Assembly: GCA_003451595.1 (NCBI GenBank) | Contig: DMDA01000027.1 | Span: 45,972 to 76,961, forward strand | Source: Chloroflexota bacterium | GTDB taxonomy: Bacteria > Chloroflexota > Anaerolineae > Caldilineales > Caldilineaceae | Direction of reading: 5' to 3' | Length of the DNA stretch: 30,990 bases | In this document: positions 1-6,371 of the stretch, one piece after another | Layout: each line of letters starts with the position of its first letter | Position numbering within the stretch: the stretch's first letter is position 1 | The notes under the pieces: model-generated | Seen by the model: the letters and a program-made list of their open reading frames with translations, nothing else | Told to the model about the DNA's origin: nothing | Databases searched by the model: none | Position numbers and translations under genes: made by a program

Positions 1-448
1 CTGTGACTGTGTTGTCTCCGCTGTTGGTCACATAGGCGGTGGCGCCGTCCGGACTCACAATGACATGTGCGGGCGCACTTCCCACCGGCGCCACGCCCAG
101 CAAACTGAGTTCCTGGGCGTCCACAGCGATCGCCAGACCTTCATGACCGCTCACTACCCAGACGGTTCGGCCATCGGGCGAAACCTGTACATTATGAGGG
201 GCAGGGATGCCGGTCAAGGTGGTGACCACAGCATTCGTGGCGGCGTCGACGACGGTGAGGCTGTTCCCTTCCTCATTGGCGATCCAGACAGCGCCGGCAA
301 GCGGCGCGGTAGCCGATGTAGTTGCATCTTCTCTCGGTTGAGCTGTTGGCGTGGCGAGCAGCGGCACAGTGGCGCATCCGCCCAGTACAGCAGCACCGAT
401 CAGGATCGCCATCAAACGAGAAAGGGTGGAAATCGAACGGACGTTCAT
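1..448 (-). CDS. YVTN-type beta-propeller lipoprotein, C-terminus beyond window
   Basis: The gene starts at 448 and runs off the left edge, so about 149 residues are visible. The start is supported by GGAG about 9 bases upstream. The N-terminus has basic residues, a hydrophobic stretch and a lipobox (VLGGC, Cys about residue 25), followed by a Pro/Thr/Ala-rich linker. Then come repeats typical of YVTN/NHL beta-propellers: WIANEEGNSLTVVDAATN, VSPDGRTVWVVS and VSPDGATAYVTNSGDNTVT. Such proteins are surface or periplasmic and usually bind partners or act in redox or metal handling; no specific function can be read here. It has its own promoter-like box (504-535) that is almost identical to one before the multicopper oxidase operon, which suggests co-regulation. 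Confidence 0.8.
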   Translation of the reverse strand, partial: MNVRSISTLSRLMAILIGAAVLGGCATVPLLATPTAQPREDATTSATAPLAGAVWIANEEGNSLTVVDAATNAVVTTLTGIPAPHNVQVSPDGRTVWVVSGHEGLAIAVDAQELSLLGVAPVGSAPAHVIVSPDGATAYVTNSGDNTVT

Positions 449-503
449 AAAACTTGCTCCTTTATGCGGCTATTGATCGATAGATGGATAATCATCGATC
501 ACG

Positions 504-535
504 ATCATAGCGTGCAATTGTGAAACGAATGTGAA
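504..535 (-). promoter_or_regulatory. Promoter with OmpR-type direct-repeat box (box A)
   Basis: On the plus strand TGTGAA occurs at 519-524 and again at 530-535, an 11-base period. On the minus strand a -10-like TATGAT lies at 504-509, nine bases beyond the near repeat. The repeats therefore sit over the -35 region of a promoter for the lipoprotein that starts at 448. Hexamer-N5-hexamer direct repeats with 11-base spacing are the known layout of PhoP/PhoB/OmpR-family binding sites; assignment to the regulator at 5616-6329 is inference. Confidence 0.5.
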
Positions 536-559
536 GACAGGACAGTGCAAGCGCATCCA

Positions 560-1003
560 TTACACACCGCATCGGTTGCCCCCGGATGCAAGTTGGCTCA
601 AATGGCCGTTATCTGCCAACCAACGGCGGATCGCCTGGAAGCCGCTGCTGGATGAGTAGTTGGCGCTGAAGACGAGCTGGGCCTCGGCATTGGCGTAGTC
701 GATCCCCTCGGTGACCTTCAGCAGGGTGGCGACCTCGGCCATCTGCTGCGGAAACCAGAAGGCATTGACGAACTTGGCCGCTTCCCTCATGTCATTGACG
801 GTTGCGTCCTGGGCAGCCATTAACTCCAGCAGTCCCAACATCGCCATGCCGTGATTGCAGTCAGGAAAGGCCGTGGAGTTGTTGCAACACGGACGATATA
901 CGGCGCCGGCCACTTCGTTCACTCGATCTTGCTGATCCGCCGACAAGGGAACCAGTAGGATGCTGGCGTAGAGTTCGGTGACAGGTTTGGTCGCAATTGG
1001 CGC
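560..1003 (-). pseudogene. Conserved Cys-motif protein lacking its N-terminus (likely 5'-truncated)
   Basis: The frame is open for 147 codons, from just after a TAA at 1004-1006 to a TAA at 560-562, but contains no in-frame ATG or GTG start ahead of the conserved part; TTG at 944-946 is the first plausible start. The readable protein contains PVTELYASILLVPLSADQQ, then AVYRPCCNNSTAFPDCNHG (two adjacent Cys, a third Cys and a His), then a helical region. I do not recognise a named function. The Cys-Cys...Cys-x-His cluster suggests metal or thiol chemistry. The missing signal peptide, and stop codons in the reading frames just upstream (TAG and TAA near 1005-1032), suggest decay of the 5' end. 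Expression from TTG as a short cytoplasmic protein cannot be excluded. Confidence 0.5.
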
Positions 1004-1544
1004 TTATATTCCGGCGAAGTTGCCTGTCGCCTATCGGTCAAAAGTCATATATGCGGCGATACGCCAGTGCAGCCAGTGCAGCCCAATCCGGAGGCGCTGC
1101 TCCAACTTCACATTTTCTTCATGATTCGAGGGTATGATGTGAAACGAATACCAATAGGCCAAACGGCGCGTATGGAACCTGGTCTGTGGGAGATTCTATA
1201 AACAGACAAGTGTGAATATGATCGGAATATGCGTCCTAGAAACGTAGTTGCCATGAACAGAATCTTTTCGCTTTCAATCGGTAATCTTCGACAATCTTAT
1301 GACGAATCCTAAATCTAATGACTTTTGGTTGCCAGCGCTGAAGCCTGTTCGATCCCCCTGGCTAGCAAGACTGGGCTTTCGCTCGATCCCCTGTGTGTAT
1401 TCGGAACGCCAGACGACCCAAGTTTTTCTAACTCCACCGTTACCTGGCGATGTACAGGAAGATCACCCAAAAGGTGTGTCGGTCATGTATTTGTTGCATA
1501 TGTAGTACCTGCACATTCCTACTTGCTATGATGAAGAGAGCTAG
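1004..1544. other. Intergenic region, AT-richer, with divergent regulatory signals
   Basis: No convincing gene was found in these 541 bases. The short frames at 1299-1531 have no ribosome site and no recognisable sequence. The region contains the direct-repeat promoter at 1107-1138, an isolated TGTGAA half-site at 1138-1143, TGTGAA directly followed by TATGAT at 1211-1222, and a 9-base tandem (GCCAGTGCA twice) near 1062-1079. The left part may be the remains of the damaged gene ending at 560. Confidence 0.5.
1107..1138 (+). promoter_or_regulatory. Promoter with direct-repeat box (box B), same geometry as box A
   Basis: Read on the minus strand, the hexamers are CATGAA (1123-1118) and TGTGAA (1112-1107), period 11. 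On the plus strand TATGAT lies at 1133-1138, nine bases beyond the near hexamer. This is exactly the spacing of box A at 504-535, in mirror orientation. It would drive plus-strand transcription toward the PCYCGC/DUF1573/CuA operon, leaving a leader of about 400 bases. Confidence 0.45.
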
Positions 1545-2015
1545 ATGAGTGTAATGATTTGCTCTGCCAAGAACACGCTGTTTATTCGAACTGCTCTTGG
1601 ATTGGGTTTTCTATTGCTCTTATTGGCCGGCTGTAGCTCGAGCCAGCGGGAAACCGTGCTGGCAGTTGATGCCGCGCTGCCCGCCTTCCTTGATGTGGCA
1701 ACGCCACGCGTGCGCGACGCCTACCGTTTCGCCATCGCCAATACAGACAAGTTGGAGCGTATTCCCTGTTACTGTGGCTGCGGAAAGATGGGACATACCA
1801 GCAACCTGAGCTGCTATATCCGTTCAACCACTGCAGACAGTGCAATTGTTTACGACGAACATGCGAATGGCTGCGGCATCTGCGTTGACATCACCCAGGA
1901 TGTCATGCGTCTGACCCAAATCGGCCAATCTATGTGGGAAATCCGCGCCTACGTGGACGCGCAGTATAGCCCATTCGGTCCATCCACAGACACCCCGCTG
2001 CCAGCAAAACCTTGA
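1545..2015 (+). CDS. PCYCGC-motif lipoprotein
   Basis: A 156-residue lipoprotein. Residues 12-29 are hydrophobic and end in a lipobox (LLAGC, Cys30). The central motif PCYCGC at 74-79 (Cys75, 77, 79), followed by His84, Cys90, His106, Cys110 and Cys113, matches the PCYCGC family (Pfam PF13798), whose function is unknown. The many Cys and His residues suggest metal (copper is my guess) or disulfide chemistry outside the membrane. It is the first gene of a tight operon: the stop lies 16 bases before the DUF1573 start, and the CuA/cytochrome gene follows. ATG at 1545 is the first start in frame giving a proper signal peptide; the ribosome site is weak. Confidence 0.85.
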   Translation: MSVMICSAKNTLFIRTALGLGFLLLLLAGCSSSQRETVLAVDAALPAFLDVATPRVRDAYRFAIANTDKLERIPCYCGCGKMGHTSNLSCYIRSTTADSAIVYDEHANGCGICVDITQDVMRLTQIGQSMWEIRAYVDAQYSPFGPSTDTPLPAKP

Positions 2016-2031
2016 GGAAAAGGATCAATCG

Positions 2032-2571
2032 ATGAGCAAACATTCAAAACGACGTTCAACCTCGCCCAAATCGCAGCCCAGACAGGCGCGGCGTCCCACT
2101 TGGTTGGCAGCAGCGGTGCTAACGCTAGCTGGCGTCGCTCTCGTCAGCATGCTGATCTGGCTGGTGCAGCGCAACGCAGTGGAGACTGCACAGACTACGC
2201 CTGCACAGGTCGCACCGTCTGACTCTGCTGATCTGAGCGGGCCACGCATCAGCGTAGACCAGGATCGTTTTGATTATGGCGATGTCAAGCTCAACACTAC
2301 AATCGAAACTTCTGTCCGCGTCCAAAACATTGGCAATCAGGTGTTGGTGTTGGAACAGAATCCGGTCGTCGAACTCATCGAGGGATGTTGACCGCCCAAT
2401 GCGGTCGTCGGTTCGACGATCTTGAATCCCGGTGAAGAGACAACCGTAAAGATGCGTTTCATGATGCATGCTGGCATGGACGGCAAGCATGAGTTCCGCC
2501 TGCATATCCGCTCCAATGATCCGGTGGAGCCTGACAAACAGGTGGTGATCCTGTCCAATTGGGTTCCATGA
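2032..2571 (+). CDS. DUF1573-family membrane-anchored protein, probable selenoprotein (Sec120 at TGA 2389-2391)
   Basis: The frame runs 2032-2571 if the TGA at 2389-2391 is read as selenocysteine, giving 179 residues; otherwise the product stops after 119. AAAGG lies about 9 bases before the ATG. Residues 1-23 are basic, 24-45 form one membrane helix, and about 70-179 form an Ig-like DUF1573 fold (FDYGDVKLNTTIETSVRVQN). The site reads EGC-TGA-PPN; as I recall the family, homologues carry Gly-Cys-Cys-Pro-Pro here, so Sec would replace the second Cys. Downstream, 59 codons stay open and continue the domain (LNPGEETTVKMRFMMHAGMD, then SNDPVEP and VVILSNWVP). A hairpin suited to Sec insertion follows the TGA. 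A nonsense mutation or sequencing error (TGC to TGA) is the alternative. The protein probably sits extracytoplasmically with the neighbouring Cys-rich lipoprotein and cytochrome. Confidence 0.75.
2403..2421 (+). promoter_or_regulatory. Candidate bacterial SECIS hairpin
   Basis: The left arm 2403-2410 (GGTCGTCG) pairs with the right arm 2414-2421 (CGACGATC): eight pairs including one G-U. The three-base loop is GTT. The loop starts 19 bases after the TGA at 2389-2391. Known bacterial SECIS elements lie directly downstream of the UGA, with the apical loop about 16-37 bases away and a G at the top of the loop, and all three conditions are met. Because the hairpin lies in coding sequence, chance pairing is possible. 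Confidence 0.6.
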
Positions 2572-2590
2572 ATACAATGCAGCGAGGCTT

Positions 2591-3583
2591 ATGCACTTAC
2601 GTTTTTTCCTGCGCCCGCTAACCCTGACTAGTGGACTGTTTCTGGTCATGGCATTGCTGGTCAGCCTAAATTTGGGGGAACGCACCGCACGTCGGCAGGT
2701 CCATGTGATCGACATTGCCATGTCCACCGCCGAACAAGGCGGTTTCACGCCCGCCCGCCTGCGCATTCAGGCCGGACAGACGGTGAGATTTCGTTTTCAC
2801 TCTAGCGATGTCGCTCACGCTGTGGCGATCGGTCCTGGGTTGGGACTCGATCTCGGTGTGATTGCACCAGGCGAGACAAAAGAGGTCACGCTCAGCATAG
2901 ACCGGCCAGGCGTCTACACCTTCTACTGCAACCTGTGGTGCAGCCCGGAGCATTGGCGCATGCGCGGGGTGATCGACGTCTTCAATGCTGACGGTGCTCT
3001 GCCGCCAGCCAACAACGACCCTGTGATCGACGCCTTGACCGCCGCCGGCATCGACATCGACAGTGCGCACGGCGCACAACAGGCAGCGCATTCCGCAGAT
3101 CATGCAGATGTTTCGATCACGCCGAACGCAGCCATGCTTGCCGCGCTGAAGGTCCCCGACATCCTGCGCACGCCAACGTGGAAGCGCACCCACGCGTTGG
3201 TCGACGCCATCGCTGCACTGGATGCCGCTAATCCATCGCAAACGGAAGCAGCGCTGGCAGGCGCTGCTGCTGCGCTGTGGCTCGAGCCGCTTCAAGACGC
3301 CGATCTTACCGATGCAGCCGCGCTGTATGCCAAAAACTGTGCAGCATGCCACGGCGCTAGCGGCCGCGGGGATGGCATGGCGGCGTCTCTGACGCCCGCG
3401 CCGCCTGCCCCCTTCACCGCAACCGCATTGCTCGAAAGGCGGTCGGACGTACTGTATGCGAAAATTCGGCGCGGCGGAATGGGAACTGGGATGCCCAACT
3501 TTGGTACGCTTTTCACGCCGGAGGAAACCTGGGCGTTGGTCGACTATCTTTGGCTGCTGGCGTTAGGCGAAACTTCCCCATAG
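2591..3583 (+). CDS. CuA-type cupredoxin fused to cytochrome c
   Basis: A 330-residue secreted or membrane-anchored electron carrier. Residues 9-28 form a signal or anchor helix. Residues 36-132 are a cupredoxin with the full CuA ligand set: His76 and Cys113-x3-Cys117-x3-His121-x2-Met124, as in cytochrome oxidase subunit II and nitrous oxide reductase. A linker of about 100 residues (His/Ala-rich near 160-172) leads to a class I cytochrome c domain with haem motif CAACH at 250-254 and a likely axial Met301 (GMPNFG). Unlike oxidase subunit II it has only one N-terminal helix, and no subunit I gene is present, so it probably passes electrons between periplasmic partners. It starts 19 bases after the DUF1573 stop and is the third gene of the operon. 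Confidence 0.85.
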   Translation: MHLRFFLRPLTLTSGLFLVMALLVSLNLGERTARRQVHVIDIAMSTAEQGGFTPARLRIQAGQTVRFRFHSSDVAHAVAIGPGLGLDLGVIAPGETKEVTLSIDRPGVYTFYCNLWCSPEHWRMRGVIDVFNADGALPPANNDPVIDALTAAGIDIDSAHGAQQAAHSADHADVSITPNAAMLAALKVPDILRTPTWKRTHALVDAIAALDAANPSQTEAALAGAAAALWLEPLQDADLTDAAALYAKNCAACHGASGRGDGMAASLTPAPPAPFTATALLERRSDVLYAKIRRGGMGTGMPNFGTLFTPEETWALVDYLWLLALGETSP

Positions 3584-3600
3584 AAATTCATACCAATCGT

Positions 3601-4194
3601 CTACATGTTGCGCGGCCAACGCTGCCGCACGATCGGCCAGTATATATACGACAAGTAGGCCAACAAGACCAGATTGAGGGCGATCTCGAACGTTAGAAAT
3701 GCCTGACCGCTGGCGTCGGTCTCCCAGTAACTGATCGGGCTGGCAAATCGATAGCGCCAATTCACGGGAAACCAGATCAGCGGCCCATCGCTGCGATGGG
3801 TGAAAATATCGATCCCAACGTGAACGATCATGCTGGCCGCCAGCCAGAAAAGCGCCTTGCCCCAGCCGCTGGCGCGCTGGCGCCACCACCACAATCCAAG
3901 AAGCAAGAGCGCGCCGTTGATCAACAGCGAATGAAAGAAATTGTGCGCCACGATCCACCATGGATCGTGGTAAAAGAGCGTAAAGTGCAAATACTCCATG
4001 ATGCTGGCGGTGGTCGGCGGCGACGCCAGCCAGCGGTAGTAAACTTCACCCCCAACGGTCAGCACAAAGAACGGGATGTCCGGTAGAACAGCGCCCAACA
4101 GCAACGCCGCCACAACGGTTGTATCCACCCATGATCGATGGCGGAGCGGCGTCAGCGCCGCCGCTGTGATGAGGAAATGACTTTGTGTCTGCAT
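3601..4194 (-). CDS. Polytopic membrane protein, membrane-bound metal-dependent hydrolase-like
   Basis: A 197-residue protein with about four hydrophobic segments. Conserved polar residues lie inside or next to membrane helices: LLGAVLPD (Asp39), HNFFHS (His84, His88) and HVGIDIFTH (His125, Asp129, His133). This pattern resembles the YdjM/DUF457-type membrane-bound putative metal-dependent hydrolases, whose substrates are unknown. The ATG at 4194 was chosen because it lies 10 bases after the kinase stop; a longer in-frame start at 4332 would be inside the kinase gene and has a non-membrane, low-quality N-terminus. It is the last gene of the oxidase/regulator/kinase operon. It converges on the CuA gene with a 17-base gap and no visible terminator. 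Confidence 0.75.
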   Translation of the reverse strand: MQTQSHFLITAAALTPLRHRSWVDTTVVAALLLGAVLPDIPFFVLTVGGEVYYRWLASPPTTASIMEYLHFTLFYHDPWWIVAHNFFHSLLINGALLLLGLWWWRQRASGWGKALFWLAASMIVHVGIDIFTHRSDGPLIWFPVNWRYRFASPISYWETDASGQAFLTFEIALNLVLLAYLSYIYWPIVRQRWPRNM

Positions 4195-4204
4195 AGATGT
4201 GTCT

Positions 4205-5611
4205 TCAATGCGACTCTTTTGGGACGCGCGGCAGCATAAGGCCAAATTCGGCGCCATGTTTTGCTCTAGGCGGTGGGCTGTCGACCCACATGCACCCGCC
4301 ATGCGCCTCGACGATCTGTCGGGCGATGGCAAGACCTAGACCGGAGCCGCCGGTTGAACGCGTGCGCGAGCGGTCGCCGCGATAGAAACGGTCGAAAACG
4401 TGGGGAAGGTCCGCAGCCGGAATGCCCGCGCCGTTGTCGGTGACGGTTACATAGACATGGTCGGCGTCGGCGTGGAGGCTGACGACCACCGAGCCGCTGG
4501 CAGGTGTATGACGCAGAGCGTTGTCGAGCAGATTGAGCAACACCTGGTTTAGGCGCTGTCCATCGGCCTCGATCAGTTGCGTCTGAGCAGGGCAGTTGAT
4601 GGTGAGCGCAATGCCGCGTTCGTCGGCACGGCGCTGCATGGCATTGACCTGACGCCGACAAAGCTCGGCCAGATCGATCTGCGTCCTCTCCAGGATGAGC
4701 TGCCCTGCCTCGGCGTTCGCCAGGGTGCGCAGATCGTCCACAAGCCGGTTGAGCAGCAACACCTCGGCGTGCAGTCCTGCCAGATTCTCGGCGTCGGCAG
4801 GAAAGACGCCGTCCTGCATCGCTTCGATGGCGCCTTGAATGCCCGTGAGCGGCGTGCGTAGTTCATGGGCGATGTCTGCCATCAGGTTGCGGCGCAGGCT
4901 TTCCTGTTTTTCCAGGCTGGCGGCCATCTGGTTGAACGTTGCGGTCAACTCGCCGACCTCGTCGGCGCTTTTGACCGGCAAACGCACGCGCAGGTCGCCG
5001 CGGGCGATTTGGCGCGAGGCGTGGGTCAGATCGACGAGCGGACGCGTGATCTGGCGTACGAAGATCGCAGCCAGCGCCAGGCCGGCGACCGCTGCGATCG
5101 CAGCAGCGAAAAAGACCGCCCGTGTGACGCTGCCCACCAGCGGCGTAGGATCGACCACAGCGGCGCCCATCAACGATCCCTCGACCACCAGTTCACCGAC
5201 AAGTACGCCGTCGAGGATGATGGGCCAGTGTTCGAGCGGCGCGCTTGTCAGCGGCGCGCCGCCAACTGCTCCTTCCGAATCAGCGACCACTTCGCCGCGC
5301 TGGTTCAACACCTGAACCCGGTTGGTGGGCATGCCCATCATCGTGCCGAAGACGCCTGTCATGACTCCATCCGATGCGGTGAAGATCAGACTATCAAGTG
5401 ATGCATCAAGATCGTTCCAATCCCGATGGCGTCGATAGTAGTCAGCGAGCGCCGCCTGCATGACCGCCGGACGCACCATTTGGTTGGCGACCATGAAGTG
5501 CTCGAACTGGGTGGCCGTCCCCTGACTGGTCAACCAGACGGTGACCACCACGCCTATGAAGATGATCAGCGCAAAGGCGGCGGTGAGTTTGACCCAAAGT
5601 TGATTGCGCAT
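4205..5611 (-). CDS. Two-component sensor histidine kinase
   Basis: A 468-residue membrane kinase of the OmpR-partner class. Helix 1 is at about 8-28, an extracytoplasmic sensor lies at about 30-160, helix 2 at 165-185, HAMP at 186-238, the H-box IAHELRTPLTG has His249, the N-box has Asn364, and the G-boxes are DNGAGIP (392-398) and GGSGLGLAI (421-429). All catalytic motifs are intact. The sensor region contains GTMMGMP, but no strong metal-binding cluster. ATG at 5611 (MRNQLWVKL) is 4 bases past the regulator stop and gives a normal kinase N-terminus; an upstream ATG at 5644 would overlap the regulator. The signal is unknown; copper or envelope redox stress is inferred from the oxidase in the same operon. 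Confidence 0.9.
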   Translation of the reverse strand: MRNQLWVKLTAAFALIIFIGVVVTVWLTSQGTATQFEHFMVANQMVRPAVMQAALADYYRRHRDWNDLDASLDSLIFTASDGVMTGVFGTMMGMPTNRVQVLNQRGEVVADSEGAVGGAPLTSAPLEHWPIILDGVLVGELVVEGSLMGAAVVDPTPLVGSVTRAVFFAAAIAAVAGLALAAIFVRQITRPLVDLTHASRQIARGDLRVRLPVKSADEVGELTATFNQMAASLEKQESLRRNLMADIAHELRTPLTGIQGAIEAMQDGVFPADAENLAGLHAEVLLLNRLVDDLRTLANAEAGQLILERTQIDLAELCRRQVNAMQRRADERGIALTINCPAQTQLIEADGQRLNQVLLNLLDNALRHTPASGSVVVSLHADADHVYVTVTDNGAGIPAADLPHVFDRFYRGDRSRTRSTGGSGLGLAIARQIVEAHGGCMWVDSPPPRAKHGAEFGLMLPRVPKESH

Positions 5612-5615
5612 AGCG

Positions 5616-6329
5616 TTAGCCGACGAACCGATAGCCGACGCCATGCACCGTTTCGATGAAGCGGCTGTGGCGTCCAGCGCCGCCCAATTTCTGACGCAGG
5701 TTCTTGATGTGCACGTCGATGGTGCGTTCGTAAGCGCCAGCGTCGTTATCAGCCTGCACGATGGTTAACAATTCATCGCGCGTAAAAGGGCGTCCGGGCT
5801 GGCGCATCAGGGCATGGAGCAGGTCAAACTCCACTGCCGTCAGTGCGAGATCTGCACCGTCCAATGTTGCCATGCGGTAGGATGGATCGAGCCGGAGTCC
5901 ATCGCTCGTCAACACCTGTGCAGCGACCGTCGACGGCAGCCGTTCGAGGCGACGCAGTGCAGCCTGTACACGCGCCGCCAGTTCGCGCGGGCTGAAGGGC
6001 TTAACCATGTAATCGTCGGCGCCGACGGTGAATCCTACGATGCGGTCTGCTTCTTCCACGCGTGCGGTAAGCATCAGGATGTAGACATTGGCGATGGCCG
6101 GGTCGCTGCTCTGGCGCAGGCGGCGGGTGATCTCCCACCCATCCAGACCAGGCAGCATCAGATCGAGCACGATCAGCGCCGGTTTTTCGGCTAACGCCAG
6201 CGCCAACCCGGTTTCGCCGTCGGCCACAGCCAGCACGCGGTGACCCGCCTGTTCGAGATAGCCTTGCACCACGCGGCGAATCTGGTGATCATCTTCGATC
6301 ACAAGAATCGTGAACCTCTGTTCCGACAT
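5616..6329 (-). CDS. OmpR/PhoB-family response regulator
   Basis: A 237-residue DNA-binding regulator. The receiver domain (about 6-120) has the acidic pair Asp13/Asp14, phospho-acceptor Asp56 (VLDLMLPG), Thr88 and Lys110 (VKPF). The C-terminal winged helix (about 135-235) has the typical ERTIDVHIKNLRQKLG and ETVHGVGYRF. It lies between the multicopper oxidase (42-base gap) and its kinase (4-base gap), so the three are almost certainly co-transcribed and the kinase is its partner. Regulators of this family bind hexamer direct repeats with 11-base spacing, and such repeats precede this operon and two other units to the left. Autoregulation is therefore plausible, but inferred. Confidence 0.93.
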   Translation of the reverse strand: MSEQRFTILVIEDDHQIRRVVQGYLEQAGHRVLAVADGETGLALALAEKPALIVLDLMLPGLDGWEITRRLRQSSDPAIANVYILMLTARVEEADRIVGFTVGADDYMVKPFSPRELAARVQAALRRLERLPSTVAAQVLTSDGLRLDPSYRMATLDGADLALTAVEFDLLHALMRQPGRPFTRDELLTIVQADNDAGAYERTIDVHIKNLRQKLGGAGRHSRFIETVHGVGYRFVG

Positions 6330-6371
6330 ACCGACACTCTAGCGACAAAGCCGCAAAGAGGCAAACGCGTT

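Noticed and set aside
65..523. Plus-strand frame of 152 codons at the left end
   Set aside because: It is antisense to the propeller lipoprotein, whose minus-strand frame has a signal peptide, ribosome site and YVTN repeats.
1299..1531. Two overlapping short plus-strand frames before the PCYCGC gene
   Set aside because: No ribosome site, no hydrophobic or domain pattern, and weak codon bias; treated as leader sequence.
2389..2391. Reading the TGA simply as the DUF1573 stop
   Set aside because: Domain sequence continues in frame for 59 codons to the next stop, and the fitting hairpin favours recoding; kept as the alternative in the feature.
2125..2766. Minus-strand frame of 213 codons spanning the DUF1573 and CuA genes
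   Set aside because: It is the complement of two well-supported genes and has no recognisable domain or start signal.
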